A stretch of 64,000 nt of DNA from Saccharicrinis sp963677655 (GCA_963677655.1 OY782088.1), one strand, 5' to 3'; positions 8,059 to 17,256 are shown, counted from the stretch's first letter. A program made the numbers and translations. Notes: generated from the sequence alone by a model not told the origin.

Positions 8059-8940
8059 ATGAATGAAGCAAAAGTAATAGCGGAGATTGGATGTAATCAT
8101 AAAGGCGATATTAACATTGCCAAAGAGATGATTCAAATGGCAAAGATTTTTTGCAAAGCTGATATTGTTAAATTTCAAAAGAGGAATAATAAAGAACTAT
8201 TAACTGAAGATCAATATAATGCTCCCCATCCAAATCCTATGCATGCATATGGTGATTCATATGGTGAACATAGAGAATATTTAGAACTGACAGTTGATCA
8301 GCATAGGGAATTACAACAATATTGTAATGATTTAGATATTGAATACTCTACTTCAGTTTGGGATTTAACATCTGCAAAAGAAATAGCATCGTTAAATCCT
8401 AAATTAATAAAGATTCCTTCGGCCTGCAATAATAATTATGAAATGCTCGAATGGTTGGCATTAAATTATAATGGAGAGATTCATGTATCTACAGGTATGA
8501 CAACTAAAAAAGAAATTGACGATTTAGTAAATTTCTTTCTTAAATATGGTCGAAATAAAGATCTTGTAGTATATAGTTGTACCTCTGGATATCCTGTACC
8601 ATTTGAAGATATATGTTTGTTAGAAATATCAAATCTTATAGAAAAATATGGTTCATTAGTAAAAGAAATTGGATTTTCTGGTCATCATTTAGGTATTTCA
8701 GTAGATGTTGTAGCCTACTCTCTTGGAGTCACGTATATTGAAAGACATTATACTTTGGATAGAACATGGAAGGGAACTGATCATGCTGCCTCTTTAGAAC
8801 CTGATGGCTTAAGACGTTTATGTAGAGATCTAAAAGTCATTAGCAAAGCGTTGACTTATAAAACTAAGGATATACTTGATATTGAAATGGTTCAAAGAAA
8901 TAAATTAAAGTATAGAAATAATCTTGTATTAAATGATTAA
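8059..8940 (+). CDS. NeuB-like nonulosonic acid synthase lacking the SAF domain
   Basis: The 293 residues form a NeuB-type TIM barrel that condenses phosphoenolpyruvate with an N-acylhexosamine or hexose (phosphate). Conserved motifs are AEIGCNHKGD at the start, VKFQKR, STSVWD, KIPSACNNN, VSTGM, and TLDRTWKGTDHAASLEP near the end. NeuB proteins normally run to about 340 residues and finish with an antifreeze-like SAF domain that caps the partner active site of the dimer. That domain is absent, and the usual GxSDHT motif reads GFSGHH. It is thus a variant subgroup, although the catalytic barrel looks complete. The stop codon overlaps the start of the next gene, so these genes form one operon. 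Confidence 0.85.
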   Translation: MNEAKVIAEIGCNHKGDINIAKEMIQMAKIFCKADIVKFQKRNNKELLTEDQYNAPHPNPMHAYGDSYGEHREYLELTVDQHRELQQYCNDLDIEYSTSVWDLTSAKEIASLNPKLIKIPSACNNNYEMLEWLALNYNGEIHVSTGMTTKKEIDDLVNFFLKYGRNKDLVVYSCTSGYPVPFEDICLLEISNLIEKYGSLVKEIGFSGHHLGISVDVVAYSLGVTYIERHYTLDRTWKGTDHAASLEPDGLRRLCRDLKVISKALTYKTKDILDIEMVQRNKLKYRNNLVLND

Positions 8941-10105
8941 CCTTTTTTTTATTCATCGTTTTCCATTTACAAAAGAGGCTTATATAAGAGATGAATTTGA
9001 TTATTTTTTGAAAAGAGGATATAATGTAAAATATTTGGATGTATCGCAATTTTTAAAGAAGAAAAGACTCATATTGTCATATCCTCAAAATCTTGAAAAA
9101 CATGTAATTGAATTTAATTCAAAGAAAGAATTTAAATACTTCATTAAGAAAAATAGGAAGAATTCTGTAGTAATATCTGATGTTGGTTTTAGATTTAATA
9201 GTGCCTGGATGTATATAGATATTTTTCAGTATAAAATTCCATATATATTGTTTGAAAATGCTGTTTTACCTAAAGTAGATAATAAAAGTATAAAGCATGT
9301 ATTTAATAAGTTTTTTGCACGTTTTGATATAAAAAAAATATATCAAAAACCTATGGAGCTGGTTTACTATTTTTATGCAGCTAGTATTAAAAAAACGGCA
9401 TTACGAATAATTAGTTCTAAAGAAAAAATTTCTTCAAGTAAAAGATCTTTACTTGGTAAAAATACAATTGTAAAATATACTTCATCGTTAGATTATTTTC
9501 GTGCTTTAAATATTGAAGAATATGATTTAATTAATGAACCATATGCAGTATTTATTGATCAGTATTTTATTCATCATCCTGATTTTCAAACAAATCATAT
9601 TATTTATCATTTTACTGCAGATGAATATTATACTGAAATCAATTCATTTTTAAAGACATTTTCTCTTCAAACAGGATTAAAAGTTGTAATAGCAGCTCAT
9701 CCAAGAAGGCAAAAAGAAAATAATAATGACTTTAACTCTGAATTTAGTATGTTTTATAATAAAACAGCACAACTAATAAAGTATGCAGAAATAACTTTAT
9801 TTCATTTCTCAACAGCTATAAATTATTCTATAATTTATAATAAACCTTTTTTACTACTAAATTCAAATTATTTTAAAAATAGTACAGTTAATGAAGAGAT
9901 TAATAATTTTTCAAATTATTTCGAAGTTGACCAAATAAATGTATCTATAATTTTAAAAACAAAAGAAATAATTGATTTAGCTCAGGTTTCAATTAATACA
10001 TCTAAGTATAAAACTTATTATAACTCCTTTATAAAATCCTCCGATAATTGTTTGAATACTTTTAAAGAAGCTCTTGATGAAGCTTTAATAAATGAGATTG
10101 TTTAA
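8933..10105 (+). CDS. Putative GT-B sialyltransferase-like protein, copy 1
   Basis: I do not recognise a named family with certainty. This 390-residue protein is paralogous to the next one along its whole length: FFIHRFPFTKEAYIR at the N-terminus, AVFIDQYFIHHPDF in the middle, then AAHPRR and FHFSTAI. The HP motif followed about 65 residues later by a Ser-Thr pair is the arrangement seen in GT-B bacterial sialyltransferases and polysialyltransferases, where these residues bind the CMP donor. With a CMP-nonulosonate pathway directly upstream and an 8-base overlap with the synthase, a transferase of that sugar is the best guess. No signal peptide or membrane helix was seen, so it should act in the cytoplasm. 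Confidence 0.6.
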   Translation: MINLFFIHRFPFTKEAYIRDEFDYFLKRGYNVKYLDVSQFLKKKRLILSYPQNLEKHVIEFNSKKEFKYFIKKNRKNSVVISDVGFRFNSAWMYIDIFQYKIPYILFENAVLPKVDNKSIKHVFNKFFARFDIKKIYQKPMELVYYFYAASIKKTALRIISSKEKISSSKRSLLGKNTIVKYTSSLDYFRALNIEEYDLINEPYAVFIDQYFIHHPDFQTNHIIYHFTADEYYTEINSFLKTFSLQTGLKVVIAAHPRRQKENNNDFNSEFSMFYNKTAQLIKYAEITLFHFSTAINYSIIYNKPFLLLNSNYFKNSTVNEEINNFSNYFEVDQINVSIILKTKEIIDLAQVSINTSKYKTYYNSFIKSSDNCLNTFKEALDEALINEIV

Positions 10106-10106
10106 G

Positions 10107-11321
10107 ATGACTAAAATTACCAATATATTTTTTATTGATAGATTTCCGCTTACAAAGGAGTTTTATATTAGATATGAATTTAATAAGCTGTCTTCAAAAG
10201 GTTATAATGTTAAGTTTTTAGATGTTTCAAAAATCTTAAAAAGAAGAATAATAGAATGTCCTTTGCAAGATCATTTGCATCAATATAGGTTGATATTTAA
10301 GTCTAAAAAAGATTTTATATCGTTTGTAAAACAACAAAAAGACGATTCTATTATAATAACAAGCGTTCCCTATAATAAAAGTTCAGCTTGGATGTATTAC
10401 TCCATTTTTTATTACAAAATTTCATATGTATTAATTGCTCATCTATCCTTTCCTAAATTTAATAATGAATCTTTTATTAAAGATAAAATAAGTAACGTAA
10501 AACACTTTTTTAATAAGTTAAGCATAAGTAAGATAGTAAATTTACCTTCTGATATAAGATATTATTTTTTATCTAAGATTTATAGAAATTATGCTAGCAT
10601 GGTGATTACATCAAAAAATATTTTTTCAACAAGTTTTAAAAATATTATTAATAATACTACTGTTGTTAAATATACATATTCACCAGATTATGATATTTTT
10701 AAAAAAGAAAATTTAGATAATAGTATAAACGAAATAAATAAGCCCTACGCTGTTTTCATTGATCAATACTTTTGTCACCATCCTGATTTTAAAACCAATC
10801 ATATAACACATTCATTTACTGCAGAGCAATACTATAATGAAATAAATAGGTTTTTATTAAAATTTAGAGAAAAATCAGATTTAGAGATAATTATAGCTTC
10901 CCACCCACGTCGTAAAAGAGATTATCATAATGATTTTAATGAAAATTTTGAATTGCTTTATAACCAAACAGCAAAATTAATAAAGAATGCACAAGTTGTA
11001 TTAATGCACTTTTCTACAGCAATAAGTTACTGTGTATTATTTAAAAAGCCATTTATATTGCTTAATTCGGATTTGTTTGTAAACAGTAATATTCATGATA
11101 AGATAAAAGGGTTTTCTCTATATTTTAATAATAAAGATTGCAATATATCAGAATATATAAGAAATACAGATTTACAAATAAATGACATGATGTACACTAT
11201 AAATAAGGAGTTATATCGTAAATATGAATATACCTTTTTAAAACATCCTAAAGCTGAAGATAAAGTATTTACTCAACATATATTTAGCTTATTGAATAGT
11301 AAAAATCAATCAGTTTATTAA
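10107..11321 (+). CDS. Putative GT-B sialyltransferase-like protein, copy 2
   Basis: This tandem paralogue of the preceding gene has 404 residues from the ATG at 10107, two bases after the previous stop. An earlier in-frame ATG at 10092 lies inside the upstream gene and does not fit the alignment (MTKITNIFFIDRF matches MINLFFIHRF). The shared core is AVFIDQYFCHHPDFKTNH, then FTAEQYYNEINRF, ASHPRRKRDYHNDFN and MHFSTAISY. The two copies have diverged clearly in their N-terminal halves, where acceptor binding would be expected in a GT-B enzyme, while the donor-side blocks are conserved. This fits two enzymes using the same activated sugar on different acceptors; the assignment is inferred. Confidence 0.6.
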   Translation: MTKITNIFFIDRFPLTKEFYIRYEFNKLSSKGYNVKFLDVSKILKRRIIECPLQDHLHQYRLIFKSKKDFISFVKQQKDDSIIITSVPYNKSSAWMYYSIFYYKISYVLIAHLSFPKFNNESFIKDKISNVKHFFNKLSISKIVNLPSDIRYYFLSKIYRNYASMVITSKNIFSTSFKNIINNTTVVKYTYSPDYDIFKKENLDNSINEINKPYAVFIDQYFCHHPDFKTNHITHSFTAEQYYNEINRFLLKFREKSDLEIIIASHPRRKRDYHNDFNENFELLYNQTAKLIKNAQVVLMHFSTAISYCVLFKKPFILLNSDLFVNSNIHDKIKGFSLYFNNKDCNISEYIRNTDLQINDMMYTINKELYRKYEYTFLKHPKAEDKVFTQHIFSLLNSKNQSVY

Positions 11322-11332
11322 AACATAAAATA

Positions 11333-12952
11333 GTGTTTAAGATACATTTATATTACTTATTACTTATTTTTTTAAGTATTAATAATATTCTTTTTACTCA
11401 AAATTAAATTGATTTTAATGCTAAAAGTCAATTGTTTATATCCTCCAATTCTAAATTACAACCATTTTATCAATATTCTAATGTGTGGGGAATCGTATCT
11501 CAATTTGAAAAAAATCAAGCTTTATTATTGTTAAAAGCTAATTCAAATTTATTAGATAAAAAGAATTTTCAACTGAATGTTGGAATTTCCGGAGTTGTTA
11601 AAAATTATACCAAAAATAGTTTTTTACATGAAGTATTCATGAATACCAAAATATATGATTGTATTGATTTTAGTTTAGGTAAACATGCATATTCACCGCT
11701 CTCCTATAATGATACTATTATGGTTGGAGGATTTATGAGAAATAGTAATGCAAGACCTTTTCCACGTGCTCAAATAGGAATTTTTAATTATTATCCTCTC
11801 TATATCATAAATGATTTTATTTCTATAAAAGGTGGATTATCTCACGGAATTCTGAATGATAATAGAACAGCCGAAGGAAGAAGTAATAGTGCAGATAATG
11901 TACATGTACATGAAAAATGGACTTATTTAAAATTCAATTTTTTAAAAGTACAACCGTACATAGGTTTATATCATGGTGCTTTACTGGGTGGAAAAAGACC
12001 TAATGGTAGTAAAATACCAATAGATTATTGGGCTACTTTTTTTGCTCAGGGTTCCAATAAAATAGGTGGTGGAGAAGCTACAAATGCAGCTGGTGGACAT
12101 GATGGATTTTGGGATTTTGGATTTTATTTTAATAATAATTTTGCAAAGCTTCATGTATATATGCAAAAACCATATTCAGATGGTTCTGGACTTATATTAT
12201 ACAATAGGACTAACCATGACTATAAAATTGGTGTATTAATTGGTTTAAAGGATCTAAAATTGATTAGTAGTATTTCATTTGAAATTTTTAAAACAAATTA
12301 TCAGAGTGGATGTGGTTTACCTGATCCTATTTATCCTACTGGTCATCCAAAAGCAGGCCAATATTTTATTTTAAATGAAGTTGATGATTTTGATGCTTTT
12401 ATGTTAGACGTTTTTGGTCTTTCACAAGAAGGTGGATTCACTCGTCAAGAAGTAAGAGACTTTTTAAAGATACAAAATCACAATAAAGGGTATTCTGGCA
12501 GAGATGATTATAATAATAATGGAATGTATTTTAATGGTTGGACCTATTTTAATCAAACTATGGGATTTCCTCTATATCATACGGTTTGGCAAGTTAAATC
12601 ATATGCGCCTAATTGGCAACCAAATGGTTATTTAGCTTTTATTAATAATAGAGTTAAAGGTTTTCATATTGGATTTGATGGCTTTTTTAGAAATCAATTT
12701 TATTATTTATTTAAAACTACATATACTATTAATTTAGGTGCATATTCAGAGAAATATATAAACCGATATAGTTGGACAGAAGATGAAGATTTTTTTTATA
12801 AAGGAGGAAAAAAACAAGTATACTCTAATTTAAAACTATCATATAGTAATAGAACAAATTTTTATAAAGTCGATACTTCAATTTCATATGATTTTGGAGA
12901 ACTTTATCACTCACTTGGTATAATGTTGGGGTTATCTATATTCATTAAATAA
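11333..12952 (+). pseudogene. Wzi-family capsule assembly protein, interrupted by an in-frame stop
   Basis: The long open part (11432-12952, no ATG at its front) encodes about 506 residues resembling Bacteroidota Wzi-family outer-membrane beta-barrels, including DYWATFFAQGS, GRDDYNNNGMY and GWTYFNQT. Wzi binds capsular or exopolysaccharide at the cell surface. It has no signal peptide of its own. In the same frame upstream, from a GTG at 11333, there is a good signal peptide (a basic start, then LYYLLLIFLSINNILFTQN), followed by TAA at 11405-11407 and then IDFNAKSQLF leading into the barrel. One nonsense change thus separates the secretion signal from the mature protein. Either the gene is dead, the stop is a sequencing error, or it is read through. 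It lies 11 bases after the putative transferases. Confidence 0.65.
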
Positions 12953-12954
12953 TT

Positions 12955-13992
12955 TTATTTTTTTGATGGCTTTCCAAATAATTTATACATTTTTCGTCTT
13001 CTTAAAAAAGGTAATTTACGTTTGTCAGGTACGCCATATTCATTAATATAATCTTCTGCAGCAGAAATCATTCTTGTTGCTGAATGTCCATCATTATATG
13101 GGTGGTAGTTTTCATAGAACCATTTTCTATCTTCTTTGTGAGGATCTTCATTAAGGTTTTTAATGACTGAAATATTTAATTCCTCACCATTACTTATATC
13201 ATCCCATTTAATATTTTTTGATGTTGAATTAAATGTAACTACAGGCTTATCTAATAATAAAAATTCGTAAACTACAGATGAAGTATCACTAATCATTAAA
13301 TCACTTAGCTGAAGTAGTGGTTTTATATTTGTTTCTTGATATACAACAACATTATCTTTAGAATCAGCGAAATCCTGATATTCTTTAGCTACAAGTTTGT
13401 CCATTTTATCATGGAATTTAATGTAAATAAAGTAGTCTTTGTTATTAGCTAATTCAAATATTGATTCTTTATATTTAGTTGCTGATGTAAGACTGGGGGA
13501 AAATGTTGGTGAATAAAGTAGAATATGTTTATATCCTTTAGGTTTTTTACTTTCAATTGATTCTTCAATAGTAAATAGACTATCAAGTTTACACCATCCA
13601 GTTTCTTTAACTTCAAAATTTTTATACTTCTTTTTAAGTTGTAAAAACCGCTCTGTAAAATAAGGTCCTTGAGTTAAGTATAAATCAAAGTAATGACGTA
13701 TATGAAAATGACCTGATTTCTCCCCGGCTAAACCATGAAAAATTTGAACTTTTACACCCGGAATATAATGAGGTATTACATTACCCGGAGCAAAATTTAC
13801 GTCTGCCTTAAATTTTATAAGGTCATCAATTGTTGTTGTATATTGTACTTTATTTTTATCAAAAGGAAAATACTGTTCTACTTTTTTATTGAAGTACCAT
13901 AGTGTTTCATATCCTTGTTTGTCTAATTGCTGGTATATAGATTGCATGATATCAAAGGCATATGGTTGTCCACAAAAAAGTACAGCTTTCAT
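12955..13992 (-). CDS. CDP-glycerol glycerophosphotransferase-like protein (copy A)
   Basis: This 345-residue protein is of the TagB/TagF type with a GT-B fold. Recognisable blocks are the HGLAGEKSG loop, LYSPTFSPS, IKFHDKM, and the C-terminal donor-binding motif SDTSSVVYEFLLLDKPVV. The family transfers glycerol phosphate (or ribitol phosphate) from a CDP-linked donor to a glycan or polymer. The TagD-like cytidylyltransferase, which would make CDP-glycerol, is encoded divergently just upstream. The C-terminus is highly basic, consistent with association with the inner membrane. In a Gram-negative cell the acceptor is probably LPS or capsule; this is inferred. Confidence 0.75.
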   Translation of the reverse strand: MKAVLFCGQPYAFDIMQSIYQQLDKQGYETLWYFNKKVEQYFPFDKNKVQYTTTIDDLIKFKADVNFAPGNVIPHYIPGVKVQIFHGLAGEKSGHFHIRHYFDLYLTQGPYFTERFLQLKKKYKNFEVKETGWCKLDSLFTIEESIESKKPKGYKHILLYSPTFSPSLTSATKYKESIFELANNKDYFIYIKFHDKMDKLVAKEYQDFADSKDNVVVYQETNIKPLLQLSDLMISDTSSVVYEFLLLDKPVVTFNSTSKNIKWDDISNGEELNISVIKNLNEDPHKEDRKWFYENYHPYNDGHSATRMISAAEDYINEYGVPDKRKLPFLRRRKMYKLFGKPSKK

Positions 13993-14124
13993 TATTTGAT
14001 TTTTAATTATACAAAAGACTTCAAAAATAATTAATTTGTAGTGATTTTGAATGATTCGATAATAGTGATTGATTTTTTAATATAAAATTGAAATTATAAT
14101 AACAAGAAATTCTATTATTTCGTT

Positions 14125-14155
14125 TTTGTGGTTACTGCTTATTAATGTACTTTTA
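14125..14155 (+). promoter_or_regulatory. Putative promoter of the TagD-like gene
   Basis: TTTG at 14125-14128 and TACTTTTA at 14148-14155 are separated by 19 bases, close to the Bacteroidota consensus TTTG-N19-TAnnTTTG (7 of 8 in the -7 box). Transcription would start about 20 bases before the ATG at 14184. This is pattern matching only. Confidence 0.45.
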
Positions 14156-14183
14156 CACGATTTTTGTATAAAAAGGAATAAAA

Positions 14184-14660
14184 ATGGGGAAAAAGAAAAA
14201 ACAATTAATTGTTTACACTTCAGGTACTTTTGATATGTTTCATAGTAATCATTTAAAAATGATTAATTATGCAAAAGGATTGGGAAATGTATTAATAGTT
14301 GGTGTAAGTACAGATGAATTAGTAAGTTCGTATAAAGCCCCTCCTATTGTTCCTTTTGAAGAGAGGTTAGCAATTGTTGAAGGTTTAAAAGCACCTGATA
14401 TTGTAATACCTCAAAGATCATTAGACCATAAGGAAATTGTAAAAAAATTACATATTGATATTTTTGTAGTGGGTGATGATTGGACTGGTAAATATGATTA
14501 TCTTGAAGAATTTGGCGTTAAAGTTTTTTATTTTCCTTATGGTGAAGGAACAAGCTCTACAGCTTTGAAGAAAAAGATCTACGAGAGTTATGCTAAAATA
14601 AAAAAACGTATTGATAATCATGGAAACCCAGATGTAGTTTCTAAGGAGGAATCAAAATAA
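14184..14660 (+). CDS. TagD-like glycerol-3-phosphate cytidylyltransferase
   Basis: This 158-residue cytidylyltransferase-family protein has the HxGH-type motif GTFDMFHSNHL at residues 14-24 and VGVSTDELV downstream. It also has the C-terminal TSST motif (GTSSTALKK) that binds CTP in TagD and GCT enzymes. The probable reaction is sn-glycerol 3-phosphate plus CTP to CDP-glycerol, feeding the two CDP-glycerol transferase-like proteins around it. TagD is usually about 130 residues; the extra C-terminal 25 are basic and polar. A different polyol phosphate cannot be excluded. A strong terminator follows the gene. Confidence 0.8.
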   Translation: MGKKKKQLIVYTSGTFDMFHSNHLKMINYAKGLGNVLIVGVSTDELVSSYKAPPIVPFEERLAIVEGLKAPDIVIPQRSLDHKEIVKKLHIDIFVVGDDWTGKYDYLEEFGVKVFYFPYGEGTSSTALKKKIYESYAKIKKRIDNHGNPDVVSKEESK

Positions 14661-14679
14661 AACTAAAATATTTTAATAG

Positions 14680-14712
14680 TGTTCACTTTATTTAAAGTGA
14701 ACATTTTTTTTA
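14680..14712 (+). terminator. Rho-independent terminator after the TagD-like gene
   Basis: A perfect 11-base inverted repeat (TGTTCACTTTA at 14680-14690 and TAAAGTGAACA at 14693-14703) is followed directly by a run of T (14704-14712). It lies 20 bases after the stop codon of the cytidylyltransferase gene. Confidence 0.85.
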
Positions 14713-14733
14713 CTGTATTCTAAACCAATCTAT

Positions 14734-15459
14734 ATGAAATATGCCTTTGTTACAGGTTCTACTAAAGGAATAGGAAAAGCTATAGGAATTAAACTTTTAC
14801 AAGAAGGATATCATGTAATATTTAATTATTGTAATTCTGAAAAGTCAGCTCAGGATTTAAACTCTATTCTACAAGAAAATTATAGTGGTAGATATGATAT
14901 TTTAAAAGCCGACTTATCTAATTTAGATTCTGTTCAAAAAATTTCAGAAGAAATAAATAATCTAATACCTTATTTAAATACTGTAGTTTTTAATGCCGGA
15001 ATAACAGATAGATCAATATTTGGTGAAATTGAACAGGAGAATTGGCTTAATGTTTTTAATGCAAATTTAAATGTTCCTTTCTTTCTAATGCAGGCTTTGG
15101 CTCCAAATATACAACAAGGTGGAAGTATTGTTTTTATTGGTTCCATGTTAGGGAATATACCTCATTCTGTATCAACTTCATATGGAGTAAGTAAGAGTGC
15201 AGTGCATGCTTTGGTAAAAAATATGGTAAAATTCTTATCAAAGGATAGTATTACAATTAATGCTATTGCTCCAGGATTTGTTGATACTGATTGGCAAAAA
15301 GAAAAGCCAGAATGGTTAAGAGAAAAGATTAAAGGAAAAGTGGCATTAAAGCGATTTGCTAAGGAAGATGAAGTTGCTAAGTTGTGTTGGAATATTACTC
15401 AAACACCTTATTTAACTGGTCAAATTATACAACTGGATGGTGGATATAATTATGAATAA
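14734..15459 (+). CDS. Short-chain dehydrogenase/reductase, FabG-like
   Basis: This 241-residue SDR has the NAD(P)-binding motif TGSTKGIGKA at residues 8-17, the NAG motif (FNAGIT), and catalytic Ser-Tyr-Lys with YGVSKS. It ends in the usual TGQIIQLDGGY. FabG-type enzymes reduce 3-oxoacyl groups, but many glycan clusters carry such reductases for sugars or polyols. Its place between a cytidylyltransferase and CDP-glycerol transferases suggests work on a polyol or sugar precursor. The sequence alone does not decide. Its stop codon lies only 3 bases from the left end of the IS element. Confidence 0.8.
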   Translation: MKYAFVTGSTKGIGKAIGIKLLQEGYHVIFNYCNSEKSAQDLNSILQENYSGRYDILKADLSNLDSVQKISEEINNLIPYLNTVVFNAGITDRSIFGEIEQENWLNVFNANLNVPFFLMQALAPNIQQGGSIVFIGSMLGNIPHSVSTSYGVSKSAVHALVKNMVKFLSKDSITINAIAPGFVDTDWQKEKPEWLREKIKGKVALKRFAKEDEVAKLCWNITQTPYLTGQIIQLDGGYNYE

Positions 15460-15462
15460 AAA

Positions 15463-15494
15463 GAGGTTGTCTCAAAACGAGGCAACCTTTTTTT
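15463..15494 (+). terminator. Hairpin at the left end of the IS element, terminator-like
   Basis: GGTTGTCTC and GAGGCAACC form a 9-base stem (one G-U pair) with a short loop. A run of seven T follows, directly after the stop codon of the short-chain dehydrogenase. The same bases form the left terminal repeat of the IS element. Confidence 0.65.
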
Positions 15495-15633
15495 ATTTAA
15501 TGCGATTCATTCAAATATCCTATTTTCCATAAAAAAATCTTAGGATATTATTCAGATGAATTTTTTGTTTTAGAAGGTAGATTTGAGTGCATAGTTAGTA
15601 AATTAGACCCTCTTTGGGGTAAAAAATGCTGTT

Positions 15634-17184
15634 TTATGCAGCATTTATGGCGTACATCTTTTTGAGGTTGATAGCCAAAGCCAATAATCCCATTTCAATA
15701 TCTACTTTTTCTTTTCCTCTTAGTAAAAATCGTTTAAATCCTTTATTGTACTTTAGGTTGCCAAATGCAGCTTCTACATCAACAGGTCTTTTACTTCTGT
15801 GCTTTAGCCCTTCTTCTGATGTTAAATGTTTTCTTGCATTGGATCTTAGCTCATTGAGTAGATGATTGATTTGAATCGTCCGGTTTCCCCTGGCTTTGTG
15901 GCAACAGCCACGTAAAGGGCATCCATTGCAGTTTTTAGCCTGATAAACATGAACTTTCTTAATGTATCCAGCTTCACTTTTTTCGGTTTTGACATATTGT
16001 AGGTACATTGCTTGTCCCATGGGACAATAATAGGCATCCTCTTTAGGGTTATAATATAGGTTGTTAGCATGAAACTCAGAATAGGTTTTTTCTCCTTTCT
16101 TTTGTTCTTTATGAAAGTAATTATATTTCACAAAAGGAGTTAGGCTTTGAGATTCCAAAAACTCGTAATTTTCTTCGGAACCATATCCCGAATCGGCGCA
16201 AACATTTTCTACTTTATTTGGATATAAATTTAAAAGCTCTTTTATGTGAGGAATAAAAGTTCGGGTATCGGTAGGATTCCAATGGTTAGAATAATTAATG
16301 ACAAACTGATTTTGTGTGCTAAACTGTAGATTATATCCTGGCTTAAGTTGTCCATTCTTCATATAATCATCCTTCATACGCATAAATGTGGCATCTGTAT
16401 CGGTCTTGGAATAACTATTACGTTCTTCTAATATTGATAATTTCTCTTCATTCTTGCGAAGGTTATTGACATAGTTCTTTTTAGCGTAATTTAGTTGTTG
16501 CCGTTTTTTTTGATCTATTTTCTTGTTTTTCAAAGCCTCATTAATAGTTGAAATCGTTTGTTCTACTTTTTCAGGATCAATATCACTTAAGTCAGGCTTA
16601 CTAACATTAGCCAAGTCGTTTTTGGCAACTTGCTCAGTATAATCCCATAGTTCATTAAGCCGTTCCTTCATTCTAGCTATGTTCTTTTGAATAGCTTTTC
16701 CCCATACAAACGAAAACTTATTGGCATTAGCTTCAATCTTGGTTCCATCCACATAGATAGTCTGTAGATCAATATTTCCTGATTCTACCAACAGCAAAAC
16801 GACTTGACTAAAGACTTCTTTTAATGCACCTTTTAATCGACTACTTCTAAAGCGTGCTATGGTATTGTGATCTGGTTGTTGCATTCCTGATATCCACATA
16901 AAATGTACGTTCTCTGAGACTGCCTGCTCTATTTTTCGAGAGGAGTACAGATTGCACAAATAGGAATACACCAACAACTTAAGCATCATCTTGGGGTGAT
17001 ACGCTTTAGCGCCAGTATGACTATATTTTTCAATGATGTGGTCAATATTAATCCCATCAATTACATTACTTATTGTGCGAACTGGATGCTCAGTAGGTAT
17101 TAGATCTGATAAGGATGGGGGAAATAGCATCATCTGATCCTGATGATACGATTTGAAATTTGATTTTAAGGGTGTGGGTTTCAT
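15634..17184 (-). CDS. IS1182-family transposase
   Basis: The 516-residue transposase appears intact. The N-terminal DUF772-like domain (HPVRTISNVID, then AYHPKMMLKLLVYSY and DHNTIARFR) is followed by a DDE catalytic core: Asp in YVDGTKIEANAN, Asp in CADSGYGSEENYE, and Glu in RPVDVEAAFGNLKYN. A Cys-rich insert (CNGCPLRGCC) typical of the family lies before the last Glu. The start at 17184 (MKPTPLKSNF) is preferred to an in-frame start 19 codons upstream, which has no family match. No frameshift was seen, so the element may be active. Confidence 0.9.
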   Translation of the reverse strand: MKPTPLKSNFKSYHQDQMMLFPPSLSDLIPTEHPVRTISNVIDGINIDHIIEKYSHTGAKAYHPKMMLKLLVYSYLCNLYSSRKIEQAVSENVHFMWISGMQQPDHNTIARFRSSRLKGALKEVFSQVVLLLVESGNIDLQTIYVDGTKIEANANKFSFVWGKAIQKNIARMKERLNELWDYTEQVAKNDLANVSKPDLSDIDPEKVEQTISTINEALKNKKIDQKKRQQLNYAKKNYVNNLRKNEEKLSILEERNSYSKTDTDATFMRMKDDYMKNGQLKPGYNLQFSTQNQFVINYSNHWNPTDTRTFIPHIKELLNLYPNKVENVCADSGYGSEENYEFLESQSLTPFVKYNYFHKEQKKGEKTYSEFHANNLYYNPKEDAYYCPMGQAMYLQYVKTEKSEAGYIKKVHVYQAKNCNGCPLRGCCHKARGNRTIQINHLLNELRSNARKHLTSEEGLKHRSKRPVDVEAAFGNLKYNKGFKRFLLRGKEKVDIEMGLLALAINLKKMYAINAA

Positions 17185-17225
17185 ATCTCTAAGATATAAA
17201 ATCAAATAACAATTTGTATATAAAA

Positions 17226-17256
17226 AAAGAGGCCATCTCATTTGAGACAGCCTCTT
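17226..17256 (-). terminator. Hairpin at the right end of the IS element, terminator-like
   Basis: On the minus strand AGAGGCTGTCTCA and TGAGATGGCCTCT form an imperfect 13-base stem followed by seven T. It lies immediately downstream of the stop codon of the CDP-glycerol transferase-like gene at 17257. It coincides with the right terminal repeat of the IS element and mirrors the hairpin at the other end. Confidence 0.65.

Larger units (their letters stand above)
15463..17254. mobile_element. IS1182-family insertion sequence
   Basis: The element is bounded by related terminal inverted repeats. The left end reads GAGGTTGTCTCAAAACGAGG from 15463, and the complement of the right end reads GAGGCTGTCTCAAATGAGAT from 17254. 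It carries one transposase gene on the minus strand. Base composition is visibly less AT-rich than in the neighbouring glycan genes, as expected of a recent arrival. No convincing direct repeat of the target is seen; the flanks AATAAAAA and TTTTATT are near inverted copies, which fits insertion into a palindrome. The stop codons of both convergent neighbours lie 2-3 bases outside the ends. Exact boundaries could be off by a few bases. Confidence 0.8.

Noticed and set aside
14680..14712. Hairpin as a regulatory leader of the short-chain dehydrogenase gene
   Set aside because: The perfect stem followed directly by a T-run is the simple pattern of an intrinsic terminator for the upstream gene.
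15626..15865. Plus-strand frame of 79 codons over the end of the transposase gene
   Set aside because: It is a shadow of the intact minus-strand IS1182 transposase and matches no family.
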